Positions 16,071 through 24,857 of a stretch of DNA of 44,783 bases are shown in pieces. This stretch comes from JBFISM01 sp041608535. Its GTDB lineage: Bacteria; Actinomycetota; Acidimicrobiia; Spongiisociales; UBA5794. Position numbers and translations under genes: made by a program. The notes beneath the pieces were generated by a model. That model worked only from the letters and a program-made list of their open reading frames with translations. It did not search any database and was not told the origin of the DNA. The stretch is from contig JBFISM010000011.1 in the NCBI GenBank assembly GCA_041608535.1, positions 1-44,783 on the forward strand, in the 5' to 3' direction. Every line of letters starts with the position of its first letter. The first letter of the stretch is position 1.

Positions 16071-17462
16071 GTGAGCCGCGACCAGGGCGACCTGTTCGCC
16101 GAATCGCAGGCACAGGCGAGGAGTTCTGCTGCGCCCCTGGCGGCCCGTATGCGACCGGTCACACTCGACGAAGTCGTCGGTCAGGAACATCTCACGGAGG
16201 CCGGGGCCGCCTTTCACGCCATCGTCACCTCGGGCGAGCCGGTGTCGATGATCCTGTGGGGGCCACCCGGCACAGGCAAGACCACACTGGCCCGCTTGGT
16301 GGCGAGCGGCAGCAACGCTCGCTTCGAGCAGCTCTCGGCAACGTCGGCTGGGGTGAAGGACGTGCGGGAGGTGCTTGCCCTGGCGGCACGTCGTCTCGAG
16401 GAGGGCCGGGGGAGAACGGTGTTGTTTCTCGACGAGATCCACCGCTTCACCAAGGCGCAGCAGGATGCGCTGCTGCCCGGTGTGGAGGACGGGACGATCG
16501 TTCTGGTCGGCGCGACGACGGAGAATCCGTTCTTCGAGGTCAACTCGCCACTGGTGAGCCGGTCCACGCTGTTTCGAACCGAGCCGCTGGGCCCCGAGTC
16601 GGTCTTCCACATCCTGCGGCTCGCCGCCGATGACCCGATGCGGGGTCTCGGCAGTTCGCCGTCGGTATCAGACGAGGCACTGCACACCCTGGCGGAACGG
16701 GTCGGCGGCGACGCCAGGCTGGGACTGAACGCACTCGAGGTGGCCGCCAAGATCGCCGCCGGTCACGAGCAGGAGGTGATCGGCGATGCGGAGATCGAAG
16801 AGGCTCTGCAACGACGCATCATCCGGTATGACAAGAAGGGCGACCAGCACTACGACGTCATCTCGGCGTTCATCAAGTCGATCCGCGGGTCCGATCCCGA
16901 TGCGGCGCTCTACTGGCTGTTCACCATGATCGACGCCGGAGAGGATCCGCAGTTCATCGCACGCCGCATGATCATCGCGGCCTCCGAGGACGTGGGTCTC
17001 GCCGATCCGGCTGCGCTCGGCGTCGCCGTCGATGCGTTCGCTGCGCTGCGGGTGGTTGGCCTCCCCGAGGCCGCCTATTCCCTCGCCCACGTCGCTATCT
17101 ACCTGGCGGCCGCCCCGAAATCCAACAGCGTGGGTCTCGCCATGACGGCCGCTCGAACCCTCGTGCAGGAAACGCCAGCCGCCCGTGTCCCGCTCCCGTT
17201 GCGCAGTGCAGCCACCGCCGGCGAACGGAACCTGGGGATCGGAGTGGGATATCGTTACCCACACGACGATGGGCGCGGCGTCGTGGCGCAGCAATACCTG
17301 CCGGACGAGGCCTCCGGAGCCATTGTGTACAGGCCCCACCGTCGTGGTGCGGAGCGAGAGCTCGCCGAGCGCCTCACGCAGATCGATGCGATCTTGGGCA
17401 AACGCGAGCGAGAGCCCATCTCGAGGGGTGGGCGCCACAACGGTGAATCCGGTCCGGAGTAG
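16071..17462 (+). CDS. rarA: Replication-associated recombination protein A (RarA/MgsA AAA+ ATPase)
   Basis: RarA is a clamp-loader-like AAA+ ATPase acting at stalled forks. The 463-residue product has Walker A GPPGTGKT at 64-71, Walker B LFLDEIHRF at about 118-126, the sensor GATTENPFFEVNSPLVSR, and the C-terminal tetramerisation region with KGDQHYDVISAFIKSIRGSDPDAALYWL and RMIIAASEDVGLADP, which are diagnostic. The GTG at 16071 follows the aspS stop by one base. The N-terminal DQGDLFAES resembles short tails seen in this family. Its TAG stop overlaps the candidate -10 box of the next gene. Confidence 0.94.
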   Translation: MSRDQGDLFAESQAQARSSAAPLAARMRPVTLDEVVGQEHLTEAGAAFHAIVTSGEPVSMILWGPPGTGKTTLARLVASGSNARFEQLSATSAGVKDVREVLALAARRLEEGRGRTVLFLDEIHRFTKAQQDALLPGVEDGTIVLVGATTENPFFEVNSPLVSRSTLFRTEPLGPESVFHILRLAADDPMRGLGSSPSVSDEALHTLAERVGGDARLGLNALEVAAKIAAGHEQEVIGDAEIEEALQRRIIRYDKKGDQHYDVISAFIKSIRGSDPDAALYWLFTMIDAGEDPQFIARRMIIAASEDVGLADPAALGVAVDAFAALRVVGLPEAAYSLAHVAIYLAAAPKSNSVGLAMTAARTLVQETPAARVPLPLRSAATAGERNLGIGVGYRYPHDDGRGVVAQQYLPDEASGAIVYRPHRRGAERELAERLTQIDAILGKREREPISRGGRHNGESGPE

Positions 17463-17465
17463 GCT
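17460..17465 (+). promoter_or_regulatory. Candidate -10 box overlapping the rarA stop
   Basis: TAGGCT includes the TAG stop of rarA and ends six bases before the ATG at 17472, which would make that transcript leaderless. Confidence 0.4.
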
Positions 17466-17471
17466 GCGCGC

Positions 17472-17666
17472 ATGCTGTTGCGAATACGCTGGTTGGCCAT
17501 CGGTGCGGCCATGTCGATCGGTGCGATGACCTACCTCGCCGCCAAGGTGAAGCGTGCTCGCGAGAAGATCACCGCTCGTGCGCTGCTACGTAGCACCGGC
17601 CGCACGGCAGCTTCGTTGCTCGAAAGGGCCGCCGACCGTATCACCCCCGATCGTCGCGCCCACTGA
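17472..17666 (+). CDS. Small membrane-anchored protein, function unknown
   Basis: A 64-residue product with one hydrophobic segment at about residues 5-24 and a basic, helical remainder (KVKRAREKITARALL through DRITPDRRAH). I do not recognise a named family, though short one-helix proteins are commonly found near alaS in actinobacteria. Support comes from the preserved frame between rarA and hisS, the leaderless-type start, and the fit between its stop (17664-17666) and the hisS ribosome binding site right after it. Topology would place the basic tail inside or outside depending on the N-terminal arginines; I cannot decide. Confidence 0.6.
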   Translation: MLLRIRWLAIGAAMSIGAMTYLAAKVKRAREKITARALLRSTGRTAASLLERAADRITPDRRAH

Positions 17667-17679
17667 ACGGAGCCGCACC

Positions 17680-19071
17680 GTGTCAGCACCGGACGTATCA
17701 CGAGACATCGTTCAGCCTCGCACGCTCAAGGGTTTTCGCGACTTTCTCCCCGAGGCAGCCATCGCTCGCGAACGGCTCATCGCCGCCACCGTCGACGTCT
17801 ATCGCAGATATGGCTTCAGCCCCATCGACACCCCGGCCCTCGAGTACACCGAGGTGTTGTTGGGCAAGGGGAGCGACGAGTCGGACAAGCAGATGTATCG
17901 CTTCGACGATCCCGGCGGGCGCGACGTGGCGATGCGTTTCGACCTCACCGTCCCGCTCGCCCGGTTTGTCGCCCAGCACGTCGGTGCGCTGGGCACCCCG
18001 TTCAAGCGGTACCACGTCGGACCCGTCTGGCGGGGCGAGAGTCCACAGCGGGGTCGCTATCGGGAGTTCCTCCAGTGTGATTTCGACACGATCGGCACCG
18101 AGAGCACCATGGCGGACATCGAGACCGCACTGGTCATCGCGGATGTGTTCGCCGCCGTCGGGGTCGAGCGTTTCACCGTGAGGGTGAACAACCGCAAGGT
18201 GCTGAGCGGGCTGCTCGAGCGATTGGGGTTGACGGATCAGAGTGCTGCGGTACTGCGCGCCATCGACAAGTTGCCCAAGATCGGCGACGACGCAATGGCC
18301 GATGAGCTGCGCACGCAGGCCGGAGCGACCGCTGCACAGACTGACCACATCTTGCGGTTCGTGGGCTTCGGCGCAGACGTGCAGTCGCCGGGGCACGGCT
18401 CGGCAGCTCTCGATGAGCGCAACACCGCGGTCATCACCGCAATGGCCGATCTGGTCGCCGGGAGTGTGCTCGGTGAGCGCGGGGTGGCGGAGCTGGACGA
18501 TGTCCGCACCGGGGTGCAGGCGGCCACTGCACCAGGTCGACTCGTCATTGACCCTGCCATCGCTCGCGGCTTGGATTACTACACCGGGACCGTCTTCGAG
18601 ACCTTTCTCGACGAGTTGCCCGACATCGGCAGTTGCATGAGCGGCGGTCGGTACGACGATCTCGCCTCGGTGTACACCAAACAGCGACTTCCCGGGGTGG
18701 GAGCCTCACTCGGTGTCGACCGGCTGCTCGCCGCGCTCGAGGAGCTGGCCGACGAGCCGCAGCCGGCAACCTGGGCGCCGGTGCTCGTGACCCGGTTCGA
18801 CGCCGAGGGGACCATGGAGACCGTGCGGATGGCAGCCGAGCTGCGCCGAGCAGGTATCGGCACCGAGGTGTACCCCGACCTACGCAAACTCGGGACCCAG
18901 CTCAAATACGCCGACCGCAGGGGACATCGCTTTGCGCTCATCGCCGGTCCGGAGGAGCGGGCTGCAGCTTCCGTCCAGATCAAGGAGCTCAGCAGCGGAG
19001 ACGCCACCACCGTCGACCGGACCGACCTGGTCACTGCGCTGCAACGGCGGCTGGAATCCCCGCCACGGTGA
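17680..19071 (+). CDS. hisS: Histidyl-tRNA synthetase
   Basis: HisRS charges tRNA(His). The 463-residue class II enzyme begins with RTLKGFRDFLPEAAIARERL, has motif 2 in YHVGPVWRGESPQRGRYREFLQCDFDTIG, the histidine-binding signatures ARGLDYYTGTVFE and SGGRYDDL, motif 3 GVGASLGVDRLL, and a C-terminal anticodon-binding domain (ATWAPVLVTRFD onward). The GTG at 17680 is preceded by GGAG at 17669-17672 at seven bases; earlier in-frame codons run through the upstream small gene. alaS follows after about 20 bases. Confidence 0.96.
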   Translation: MSAPDVSRDIVQPRTLKGFRDFLPEAAIARERLIAATVDVYRRYGFSPIDTPALEYTEVLLGKGSDESDKQMYRFDDPGGRDVAMRFDLTVPLARFVAQHVGALGTPFKRYHVGPVWRGESPQRGRYREFLQCDFDTIGTESTMADIETALVIADVFAAVGVERFTVRVNNRKVLSGLLERLGLTDQSAAVLRAIDKLPKIGDDAMADELRTQAGATAAQTDHILRFVGFGADVQSPGHGSAALDERNTAVITAMADLVAGSVLGERGVAELDDVRTGVQAATAPGRLVIDPAIARGLDYYTGTVFETFLDELPDIGSCMSGGRYDDLASVYTKQRLPGVGASLGVDRLLAALEELADEPQPATWAPVLVTRFDAEGTMETVRMAAELRRAGIGTEVYPDLRKLGTQLKYADRRGHRFALIAGPEERAAASVQIKELSSGDATTVDRTDLVTALQRRLESPPR

Positions 19072-19076
19072 CCCTC

Positions 19077-19082
19077 TAACCT
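19077..19082 (+). promoter_or_regulatory. Candidate -10 box for alaS
   Basis: TAACCT ends ten bases before the alaS ATG at 19093, with no ribosome binding site between; the transcript would carry only a few leader bases. Confidence 0.35.
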
Positions 19083-19092
19083 TTCCGACCTC

Positions 19093-21714
19093 ATGCAGGG
19101 CGACGAAATCAGGAAAGTCTTTGTCGACTTCTTCGCGGAGCGCGGCCACACCGTGGTTCCCTCGGCGTCACTGATCCCCAACGATCCGACGCTGTTGCTC
19201 ACCAACGCCGGGATGGTGCCCTTCAAGCCCTACATGCTCGGCGAGGAGGCGCCGCCGTACCCCCGCGCCGTCACCGTGCAGAAGGTGGCCCGCACAGTCG
19301 ACATCGACATCATCGGTACCACCCTGCGTCACCTGACGTTCTTCGAGATGTTGGGCAACTTCAGCTTCGGCGACTACTTCAAAGAGAAGGCGATTCCCTG
19401 GGCCTACGAACTGGTGACCGATGGCTTCGGGCTCGATCCGGAGAGGCTTTGGTACACCGTGCACCTCAGCGACGACGAAGCCGCTGAGATATGGATCGAA
19501 GACGTCCGGGTGCCGCCCGAGCGGGTGCAGCGTCTCGATCGGGAGAACTTCTGGCAAATGGGCATCCCGGGACCGTGCGGGCCGTCCTCGGAGATCTTCT
19601 TCGACAAGGGACCCGAGTTCGGCGAGGCCGGTGGTCCTGCGGTGGACGACGAGCGCCATGTCGAGGTGTGGAATCTCGTGTTCATGCAGAACATCCAGGA
19701 CGAGCCGTATCACGTCATCGGTGATCTTCCCGCAAAGAACATCGACACCGGCGCTGGTCTGGAGCGGGTGGCCACCGTTCTGCAGAACGTACCGTCCATC
19801 TTCGACTGCGATCTCATCCGTCCGCTGCTCGCCACCGCAGAGAACGTGACCGGGACGACCTACGAAGCCGACGCTCCGAGTGGGGTCAGTCTGCGCATCA
19901 TGGCCGACCACTCCCGGGCGGTCACCTTCCTGCTCGGCGACGGCGTGGTTCCCTCCAACGAGAAGCGCGGCTACGTGCTCCGCCGCCTGCTACGCCGCGC
20001 CGTGCGGCATGCCTATCTGCTGGGGAGCGAGGATCTCGCCATGCCGACGATGGTCGAGGCGACGATCGACCATTACGTGGGCGCCTACCCGGAGCTGAGC
20101 GAGCAGCGCACCCGCATCGTCGATCACGTGGTGCGTGAGGAGGAGCGGTTTCGTCGCACGCTGGCGGCGGGGACCGAACTGCTCGAGGCCGAGCTCGAAG
20201 GGCTGGAGGGCGGCGCCGAGATCTCAGGTGCGGCGGCGTTCAAGCTGCACGACACGTACGGCTTCCCCATCGAGGTGACTGAGGAGATCGTCGCCGAGCG
20301 GGGTCTCACCGTCGATCGCACCGAGTTCGACGAGCTGATGGCCGAGCAACGCAACCGGGCCCGCGCCTCGTTCCGTGGTGGCGCCCGGGCCGAAGCCACC
20401 GCCGCCTACGTGGCGTTGCTCAAGGGGATCGACGCCACGGACTTCATCGGATACACCCAGGAAGGGGGCACAGGGCGCATCCTGTCGATGGTGCGGGACG
20501 AGGATCTCGTCCAGCGTGCTGATGTCGGCGAGCACGTGGAGTTGTTCCTCGATCGCAGCCCGTTCTATGCCGAGAGCGGTGGCCAGGTCGGCGACAGTGG
20601 GACGGTCACCACCGAGACCGGCACGGTGCGCATCGTCGACACGGTGTACGCGGTGCCGGGGGTACACGGCCACTACGGGGAGGTGGTCGACGGGTACGTG
20701 AGCATCGGGCAGGATGCGGTCACCGAGATCGACCACGAGCGCCGCGAGCGGCTCCGCAAGAATCACACCGGAACCCACGTTCTGCATTGGGCGCTGCGGG
20801 CCAACGTCGGCGATCACGTCCATCAGGCGGGGTCGCTGGTGGAGGCGGACCGGCTCCGCTTCGACTTCAGCCATCACGACCGCCTCGACCCAGACGAGCT
20901 GTTCGAGCTGGAGCAGATCGTCAATGCACGAGTGGTCGAGAACGCCGCCGTCACCACGGTTGTCACCAGCAAGGAACAGGCGGAAGCGATGGGTGCCCTC
21001 GCCTTCTTCGGCGACAAGTACGGTGACGAAGTCCGGGTGGTCAAGACCGGCGACTACTCGATCGAGTTCTGTGGCGGCACCCATGTGCGCTCCACCGGCC
21101 AGGTGGGCCCGCTGGTCCTCGTTTCGGAGGGCTCCGTTGCAGCCAACACTCGCAGGGTCGAGGCGCTCACCGGTACGAAGGCCTTCGCCTACCTCTCCGA
21201 GTTGCGGCGCACGCTGCGCTCCACCGAGAAGGTGCTCGGCGCCCAGCCAGGATCGGTACTCGAGGCCGCCACCGCGCTCACCGCAAAGCTGGACGAGCAG
21301 GAGGAACGGCTCGCTCGTTTCGAGCAGCAGTCTCGCAATGCCCTGGCAGATGAGCTGCTGGCCCAAGCCGAGGAGCACGACGGCGCCAAGGCTCTCGTAG
21401 TCGCTGTGCCCAATCTCGCCGCCGACGGGCTCCGGTCGCTGGCGTACCAAGTGCGCGACCGGCTCGGTCGTGGGATCGGGGTCATCGGCTCGTCGCACGA
21501 CGGCAAGGGCGCCCTGGTTGGTTTCGTCTCCCCCGATCTGGTTGCCGAGGGGGTCTCCGCTGCCGACGTGATCCGCCCTGCCGCCAGCGTGCTCGGTGGC
21601 GGAGGCAGTCGCGATCCCGAGCTGGCTCAGGCGGGGGGACCACACGGAGAGCGTTTGGACGACGCACTCGTGGAGGCCCGTGACGCAGCCAGGAGCGCGT
21701 TGCTGCGGACATGA
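19093..21714 (+). CDS. alaS: Alanyl-tRNA synthetase
   Basis: AlaRS charges tRNA(Ala) and edits misacylated Ser and Gly. The 873-residue protein has the class II catalytic core (SLIPNDPTLLLTNAGMVPFKPY, TLRHLTFFEMLGNFSFGDYFK, GAGLERVATVL), the tRNA-recognition domain, the editing domain with zinc-site motifs NHTGTHVLHWALR and CGGTHV, and the C-terminal coiled-coil plus C-Ala domain ending RDAARSALLRT. The ATG at 19093 gives the usual N-terminus. ruvX overlaps its end (ATGA). The alaS-ruvX-mltG-aroE order is a classic bacterial linkage. Confidence 0.97.
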   Translation: MQGDEIRKVFVDFFAERGHTVVPSASLIPNDPTLLLTNAGMVPFKPYMLGEEAPPYPRAVTVQKVARTVDIDIIGTTLRHLTFFEMLGNFSFGDYFKEKAIPWAYELVTDGFGLDPERLWYTVHLSDDEAAEIWIEDVRVPPERVQRLDRENFWQMGIPGPCGPSSEIFFDKGPEFGEAGGPAVDDERHVEVWNLVFMQNIQDEPYHVIGDLPAKNIDTGAGLERVATVLQNVPSIFDCDLIRPLLATAENVTGTTYEADAPSGVSLRIMADHSRAVTFLLGDGVVPSNEKRGYVLRRLLRRAVRHAYLLGSEDLAMPTMVEATIDHYVGAYPELSEQRTRIVDHVVREEERFRRTLAAGTELLEAELEGLEGGAEISGAAAFKLHDTYGFPIEVTEEIVAERGLTVDRTEFDELMAEQRNRARASFRGGARAEATAAYVALLKGIDATDFIGYTQEGGTGRILSMVRDEDLVQRADVGEHVELFLDRSPFYAESGGQVGDSGTVTTETGTVRIVDTVYAVPGVHGHYGEVVDGYVSIGQDAVTEIDHERRERLRKNHTGTHVLHWALRANVGDHVHQAGSLVEADRLRFDFSHHDRLDPDELFELEQIVNARVVENAAVTTVVTSKEQAEAMGALAFFGDKYGDEVRVVKTGDYSIEFCGGTHVRSTGQVGPLVLVSEGSVAANTRRVEALTGTKAFAYLSELRRTLRSTEKVLGAQPGSVLEAATALTAKLDEQEERLARFEQQSRNALADELLAQAEEHDGAKALVVAVPNLAADGLRSLAYQVRDRLGRGIGVIGSSHDGKGALVGFVSPDLVAEGVSAADVIRPAASVLGGGGSRDPELAQAGGPHGERLDDALVEARDAARSALLRT

Positions 21715-22145
21715 CGGAGGGTCGAGTCCTCGGGATCGACCCCGGAGAGGTCAGGATCGGTACTGCGTTGTCCGACCCTCTCGGTATGATCGCTACGCCA
21801 CACACGGTGATCGATCGCACACAGGTGCACCCCATCGATGCGATTCGAGAGATCGTCGACGAGTACGAGGTGAGCGTGATCGTGGTGGGCCTGCCGACAC
21901 AACTGGACAGCCGTGAAGGGCAATCGGCGCAACGGGCGCGACGTCTCGGCGAAGCCGTTGCCGAGGCCACGGGTGTTCCCGTGGTGTACGTCGACGAACG
22001 CTTCACCTCGGTACAGGCCGAGCAGGCGCTGCTCGAAGCCGGTGTGCGACGAGACACCCGTCGCGCTACGCGGGACAAAGTGGCGGCAGCCCTGCTGTTG
22101 CAGGGTTACCTCGACAGCCGCCGGCGGGAAGCCGAGTCGCCATGA
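21711..22145 (+). CDS. ruvX: Putative pre-16S rRNA nuclease / RuvX-type RNase H-fold protein (YqgF)
   Basis: The 144-residue YqgF/RuvX protein has the RNase H-like first strand VLGIDPGEVRIGTALSD, with an acidic residue in the metal site, the segment VSVIVVGLPTQLDSREGQSAQRAR, VVYVDERFTSVQAEQAL, and a C-terminal D in RDKVAAALLLQGYL. In E. coli the family processes the 5' end of 16S rRNA; related proteins resolve branched DNA in vitro, so both names are in use. It overlaps alaS and mltG by four bases each. Confidence 0.93.
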   Translation: MTEGRVLGIDPGEVRIGTALSDPLGMIATPHTVIDRTQVHPIDAIREIVDEYEVSVIVVGLPTQLDSREGQSAQRARRLGEAVAEATGVPVVYVDERFTSVQAEQALLEAGVRRDTRRATRDKVAAALLLQGYLDSRRREAESP

Positions 22146-23344
22146 CCGGCGGATGGCCTCCAGAATCGGGTGTCACCGACGAGCACGGTGACGTCATCTA
22201 CGTCGACGAATACGGCGAGCGATACGTCTACGAGGACGACTACGCAGTCGAGCCGTCCCCACCACCTGCTCCCAACGCATGGCTGGGGACCGTCGGCAAG
22301 ATCGCGGTTGCGCTCGTCGCCATCGGTGTTGCCGCCATCGTCATCATCAACCTGGCGCCGCGGCTGGCCGATGTCGTGGCGGTCGAGCGGGTGGCGTCGC
22401 TGCCCGAGGGCGAGACCGCCGTTGTCGACGTGCCGTTGGGAAGCAGCGCCGCACAGATCTCCGAGCTGCTCGAGGAGAGCGGTGCGATCGCGGATGCGCG
22501 CGCCTTCGAACGGCAACTTCGCATCGAGGGTGTCGTCGAGCAGCTGCGCGCCGGGGAGTACACGGTTGTCGGTGGCATGACCGAGAGCGAGATCATCGCC
22601 ATGCTCGTTGCCGGCCCCCCGGCGCCGGAGACCTACAGGCTCACGGTTATCGAGGGGCTCCGGATCGAAGAGACGATCGCTTCGCTGGCAGCGCAAACAC
22701 CTTGGACCGAGCAACAGATCACACAAGCCCTCTTGAGTGGCGAGGTGACGTCGCCCCTGCTTCCGGATGAGATTCCCGATGGTGTCCCGGCAATCACAGC
22801 ATGGGAGGGTCTCCTCTTCCCGGCGACCTACGACTTCGTGGTCGACGCGGCGCCCGAGGTGATTCTGCAACGATTGGCAACCGAGCTGCAGACCAGGATG
22901 TCGTCGGTGGACTGGTCGCAGCTACGTGAGTTGGGATATACCCCGTACGACGGTCTCATCATCGCCTCGCTCGTCGAGAAGGAGGCGAAGCTCGACGAAG
23001 AGCGGCCGATCATCGCCAGCGTCATCACCAACCGGTTGCGCGACGGAATCGAGTTGCAGATCGACGCCACGGTCATCTATGCGCTCGGGGAGAACCCCGG
23101 ACGGGTGCTCAACCGAGATCTCGAGATCGACTCGCCATGGAACACGTACCGGTTCCAGGGTCTACCGCCAACACCCATCGGTGGAGTGCGCTCCGCGTCC
23201 CTCGAAGCAGCCGCGGCGCCGGCAGAGACCAACTTCTACTACTACGTGCTCATCGATACCGATGGCACGCACGGCTTCTCGGAAACACTCGAGGAGCACA
23301 ACGCCAAGGTGGCTCAGGCACGGCGCGACGGCGTCCTTCCGTGA
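22142..23344 (+). CDS. mltG: Endolytic murein transglycosylase MltG
   Basis: MltG cuts nascent glycan strands to set their length. The 400-residue product has an acidic, Tyr-rich cytoplasmic N-terminus (residues 1-45, with a PSPPPAP stretch), one transmembrane helix at about 50-71, a LysM-like domain (about 90-160), and the YceG catalytic domain with WEGLLFPATY and the catalytic glutamate E279 in IASLVEKEAKLDEE, then NTYRFQGLPPTPI. It should sit in the membrane with its catalytic domain outside. It overlaps ruvX and aroE. Confidence 0.94.
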   Translation: MTGGWPPESGVTDEHGDVIYVDEYGERYVYEDDYAVEPSPPPAPNAWLGTVGKIAVALVAIGVAAIVIINLAPRLADVVAVERVASLPEGETAVVDVPLGSSAAQISELLEESGAIADARAFERQLRIEGVVEQLRAGEYTVVGGMTESEIIAMLVAGPPAPETYRLTVIEGLRIEETIASLAAQTPWTEQQITQALLSGEVTSPLLPDEIPDGVPAITAWEGLLFPATYDFVVDAAPEVILQRLATELQTRMSSVDWSQLRELGYTPYDGLIIASLVEKEAKLDEERPIIASVITNRLRDGIELQIDATVIYALGENPGRVLNRDLEIDSPWNTYRFQGLPPTPIGGVRSASLEAAAAPAETNFYYYVLIDTDGTHGFSETLEEHNAKVAQARRDGVLP

Positions 23345-24120
23345 GGCTGGTCGTCCTCGGCGATCCTGTCGAGCATTCCCTGTCGCCGTTGCTGCACACG
23401 ACTGCGTTGCGTAGCTGCGGTCTCCCCGGCTCGTATGCAGTGCGGCGCGTGGATGCGACGGGCATGAAGGCTGCAGTCGACGAGCTGCGCACCGGGGCGC
23501 TCGATGGGGCCAATGTCACGATGCCGCACAAGCGACTGGCCCACGACCTGAGCGATCGAGTGGCTGCCGATGCGCAGCGCACCGGCGCCGTCAACACGCT
23601 GGTGCGCATCGGTGAGGAGGTCATCGGCCACAACACCGATGTCGGTGGCGTGCGCAATGCCTGGCAGTGGGGCGGGCTACCTGTCGAGGGACCGGTGACG
23701 CTGTACGGGGCAGGAGGAGCGGCGGCGGCGGCGCTCGTTGCCCTCGAGGGGCGAGATGTGATCGTGTGCGCCCGCCGTGCGGAAAGAGCCGGCGAGCTGA
23801 CCGAAGCCGTCGGTCTCGGTCGTGCGGCCGAGTGGGGGCCGCCACTCCCAGGATCGGTGATCGTGAACGCCACCCCCATCGGCATGGAGGGTGAGTCTTT
23901 CCCCACCGACTGGCTGTCCGCAGCGGCTGGGGTGCTGGACATGGTGTACGGCAGTGCTTCCACGCCGCTTGCAGAGGATGCGCAACGCACCGGGCTTCCA
24001 GTCGCTACCGGTCGAGACATGCTGCTCGGTCAGGCCATCGACTCGTTCTGGCTGTGGACCGGGCGACCGGCGCCGGTGGCGGCGATGCGAACGGCCCTGC
24101 GAAACGCGGTCAACGCGTGA
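23341..24120 (+). CDS. aroE: Shikimate dehydrogenase AroE
   Basis: AroE reduces 3-dehydroshikimate to shikimate with NADPH. The 259-residue protein has the substrate motif SLSPLLH near 13-19, the catalytic lysine K64 in NVTMPHK, D100 in GHNTDVGG, the nucleotide-binding loop LYGAGGAAAAA, and the C-terminal motif ATGRDMLLGQAIDSFWLWTG. The GTG at 23341 overlaps the mltG stop (GTGA) and gives the standard N-terminus. The prepilin peptidase gene overlaps its own stop in the same way. Confidence 0.94.
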   Translation: MRLVVLGDPVEHSLSPLLHTTALRSCGLPGSYAVRRVDATGMKAAVDELRTGALDGANVTMPHKRLAHDLSDRVAADAQRTGAVNTLVRIGEEVIGHNTDVGGVRNAWQWGGLPVEGPVTLYGAGGAAAAALVALEGRDVIVCARRAERAGELTEAVGLGRAAEWGPPLPGSVIVNATPIGMEGESFPTDWLSAAAGVLDMVYGSASTPLAEDAQRTGLPVATGRDMLLGQAIDSFWLWTGRPAPVAAMRTALRNAVNA

Positions 24121-24800
24121 GCGACCAGGTCTTCATCGCCATCATGACGCTGGCCGGCGCCGCAGGAGGTGTCTTGGCATGGCGTGTGGCCGAGCGGGTC
24201 CTGGCGGATCGAGAGGATGCGCCGGATCCAGCACCGGATTGGGCGCAGTACGTGGCGGCTGCGTTCGGGGCGATCGTCTTTGGGTTCTTTGCGGCGCGGT
24301 TCTTCGCCGGATGGCTCATCGTTCCCTACGTGTGGTTTCTGTTGACCACGATGGCGATGACCTTCACCGACGTTCGCGCCAGGCTGATCCCTGATCGCAT
24401 CAGTTTCCGCTCTCTGGGAATCGGCGCCGCCCTCCTCGTCATCTTTGCCTTGCTCGATGGTTCATCGGCGCGCCTCGACGATGCGCTTCTCGGCGCAGTC
24501 ATCGCTGCTCTGATCTACCTTGCGATATTCCTCGCAGGTCGCGGACGCAGTTTCGGCTTTGGTGATGTCAAGCTCAGTCCGCTGCTCGGCATGTTCACCG
24601 CGTTCGTGGCCTGGTGGGAGGGGTTTGGAGTTTCCGTCGTCCTCGGATTCCTGATCGGCGGCGTGGCGAGCCTCCTGCTGCTCGTCTCGCGCAGCAAAGG
24701 TCTGCGGGAGCATTTCGCCTTCGGTCCCGCCATGGTGCTCGGTGCATATGCTGCGCTCCTGTACGGAGGGCCCATACTCGATTGGTACGTGGGGAGGTAG
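24117..24800 (+). CDS. Prepilin peptidase (A24 family), without methylase domain
   Basis: A polytopic 227-residue membrane aspartyl protease. The two catalytic aspartates of the A24 family are D85 in MTFTDVRARLIPD and D150 in GFGDVKLSPLLG, and there are about six to seven hydrophobic helices. The N-terminal cysteine-rich N-methyltransferase domain of full PilD is absent, so it may only cleave prepilin-like leaders. Insertion of an A24 peptidase between aroE and aroC is known in actinobacteria. No pilin or pilus assembly genes are in the window, so its substrates lie elsewhere. Confidence 0.88.
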   Translation: MSDQVFIAIMTLAGAAGGVLAWRVAERVLADREDAPDPAPDWAQYVAAAFGAIVFGFFAARFFAGWLIVPYVWFLLTTMAMTFTDVRARLIPDRISFRSLGIGAALLVIFALLDGSSARLDDALLGAVIAALIYLAIFLAGRGRSFGFGDVKLSPLLGMFTAFVAWWEGFGVSVVLGFLIGGVASLLLLVSRSKGLREHFAFGPAMVLGAYAALLYGGPILDWYVGR

Positions 24801-24841
24801 CCGAACCCCACGGCGATGCATCCAGCCGTGACCGGCACCGG

Positions 24842-24847
24842 TACCAT
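24842..24847 (+). promoter_or_regulatory. Candidate -10 box for aroC
   Basis: TACCAT lies ten bases before the aroC ATG at 24858, in the 57-base gap after the prepilin peptidase. There is no ribosome binding site between them. Confidence 0.35.
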
Positions 24848-24857
24848 CCCCAGCCAC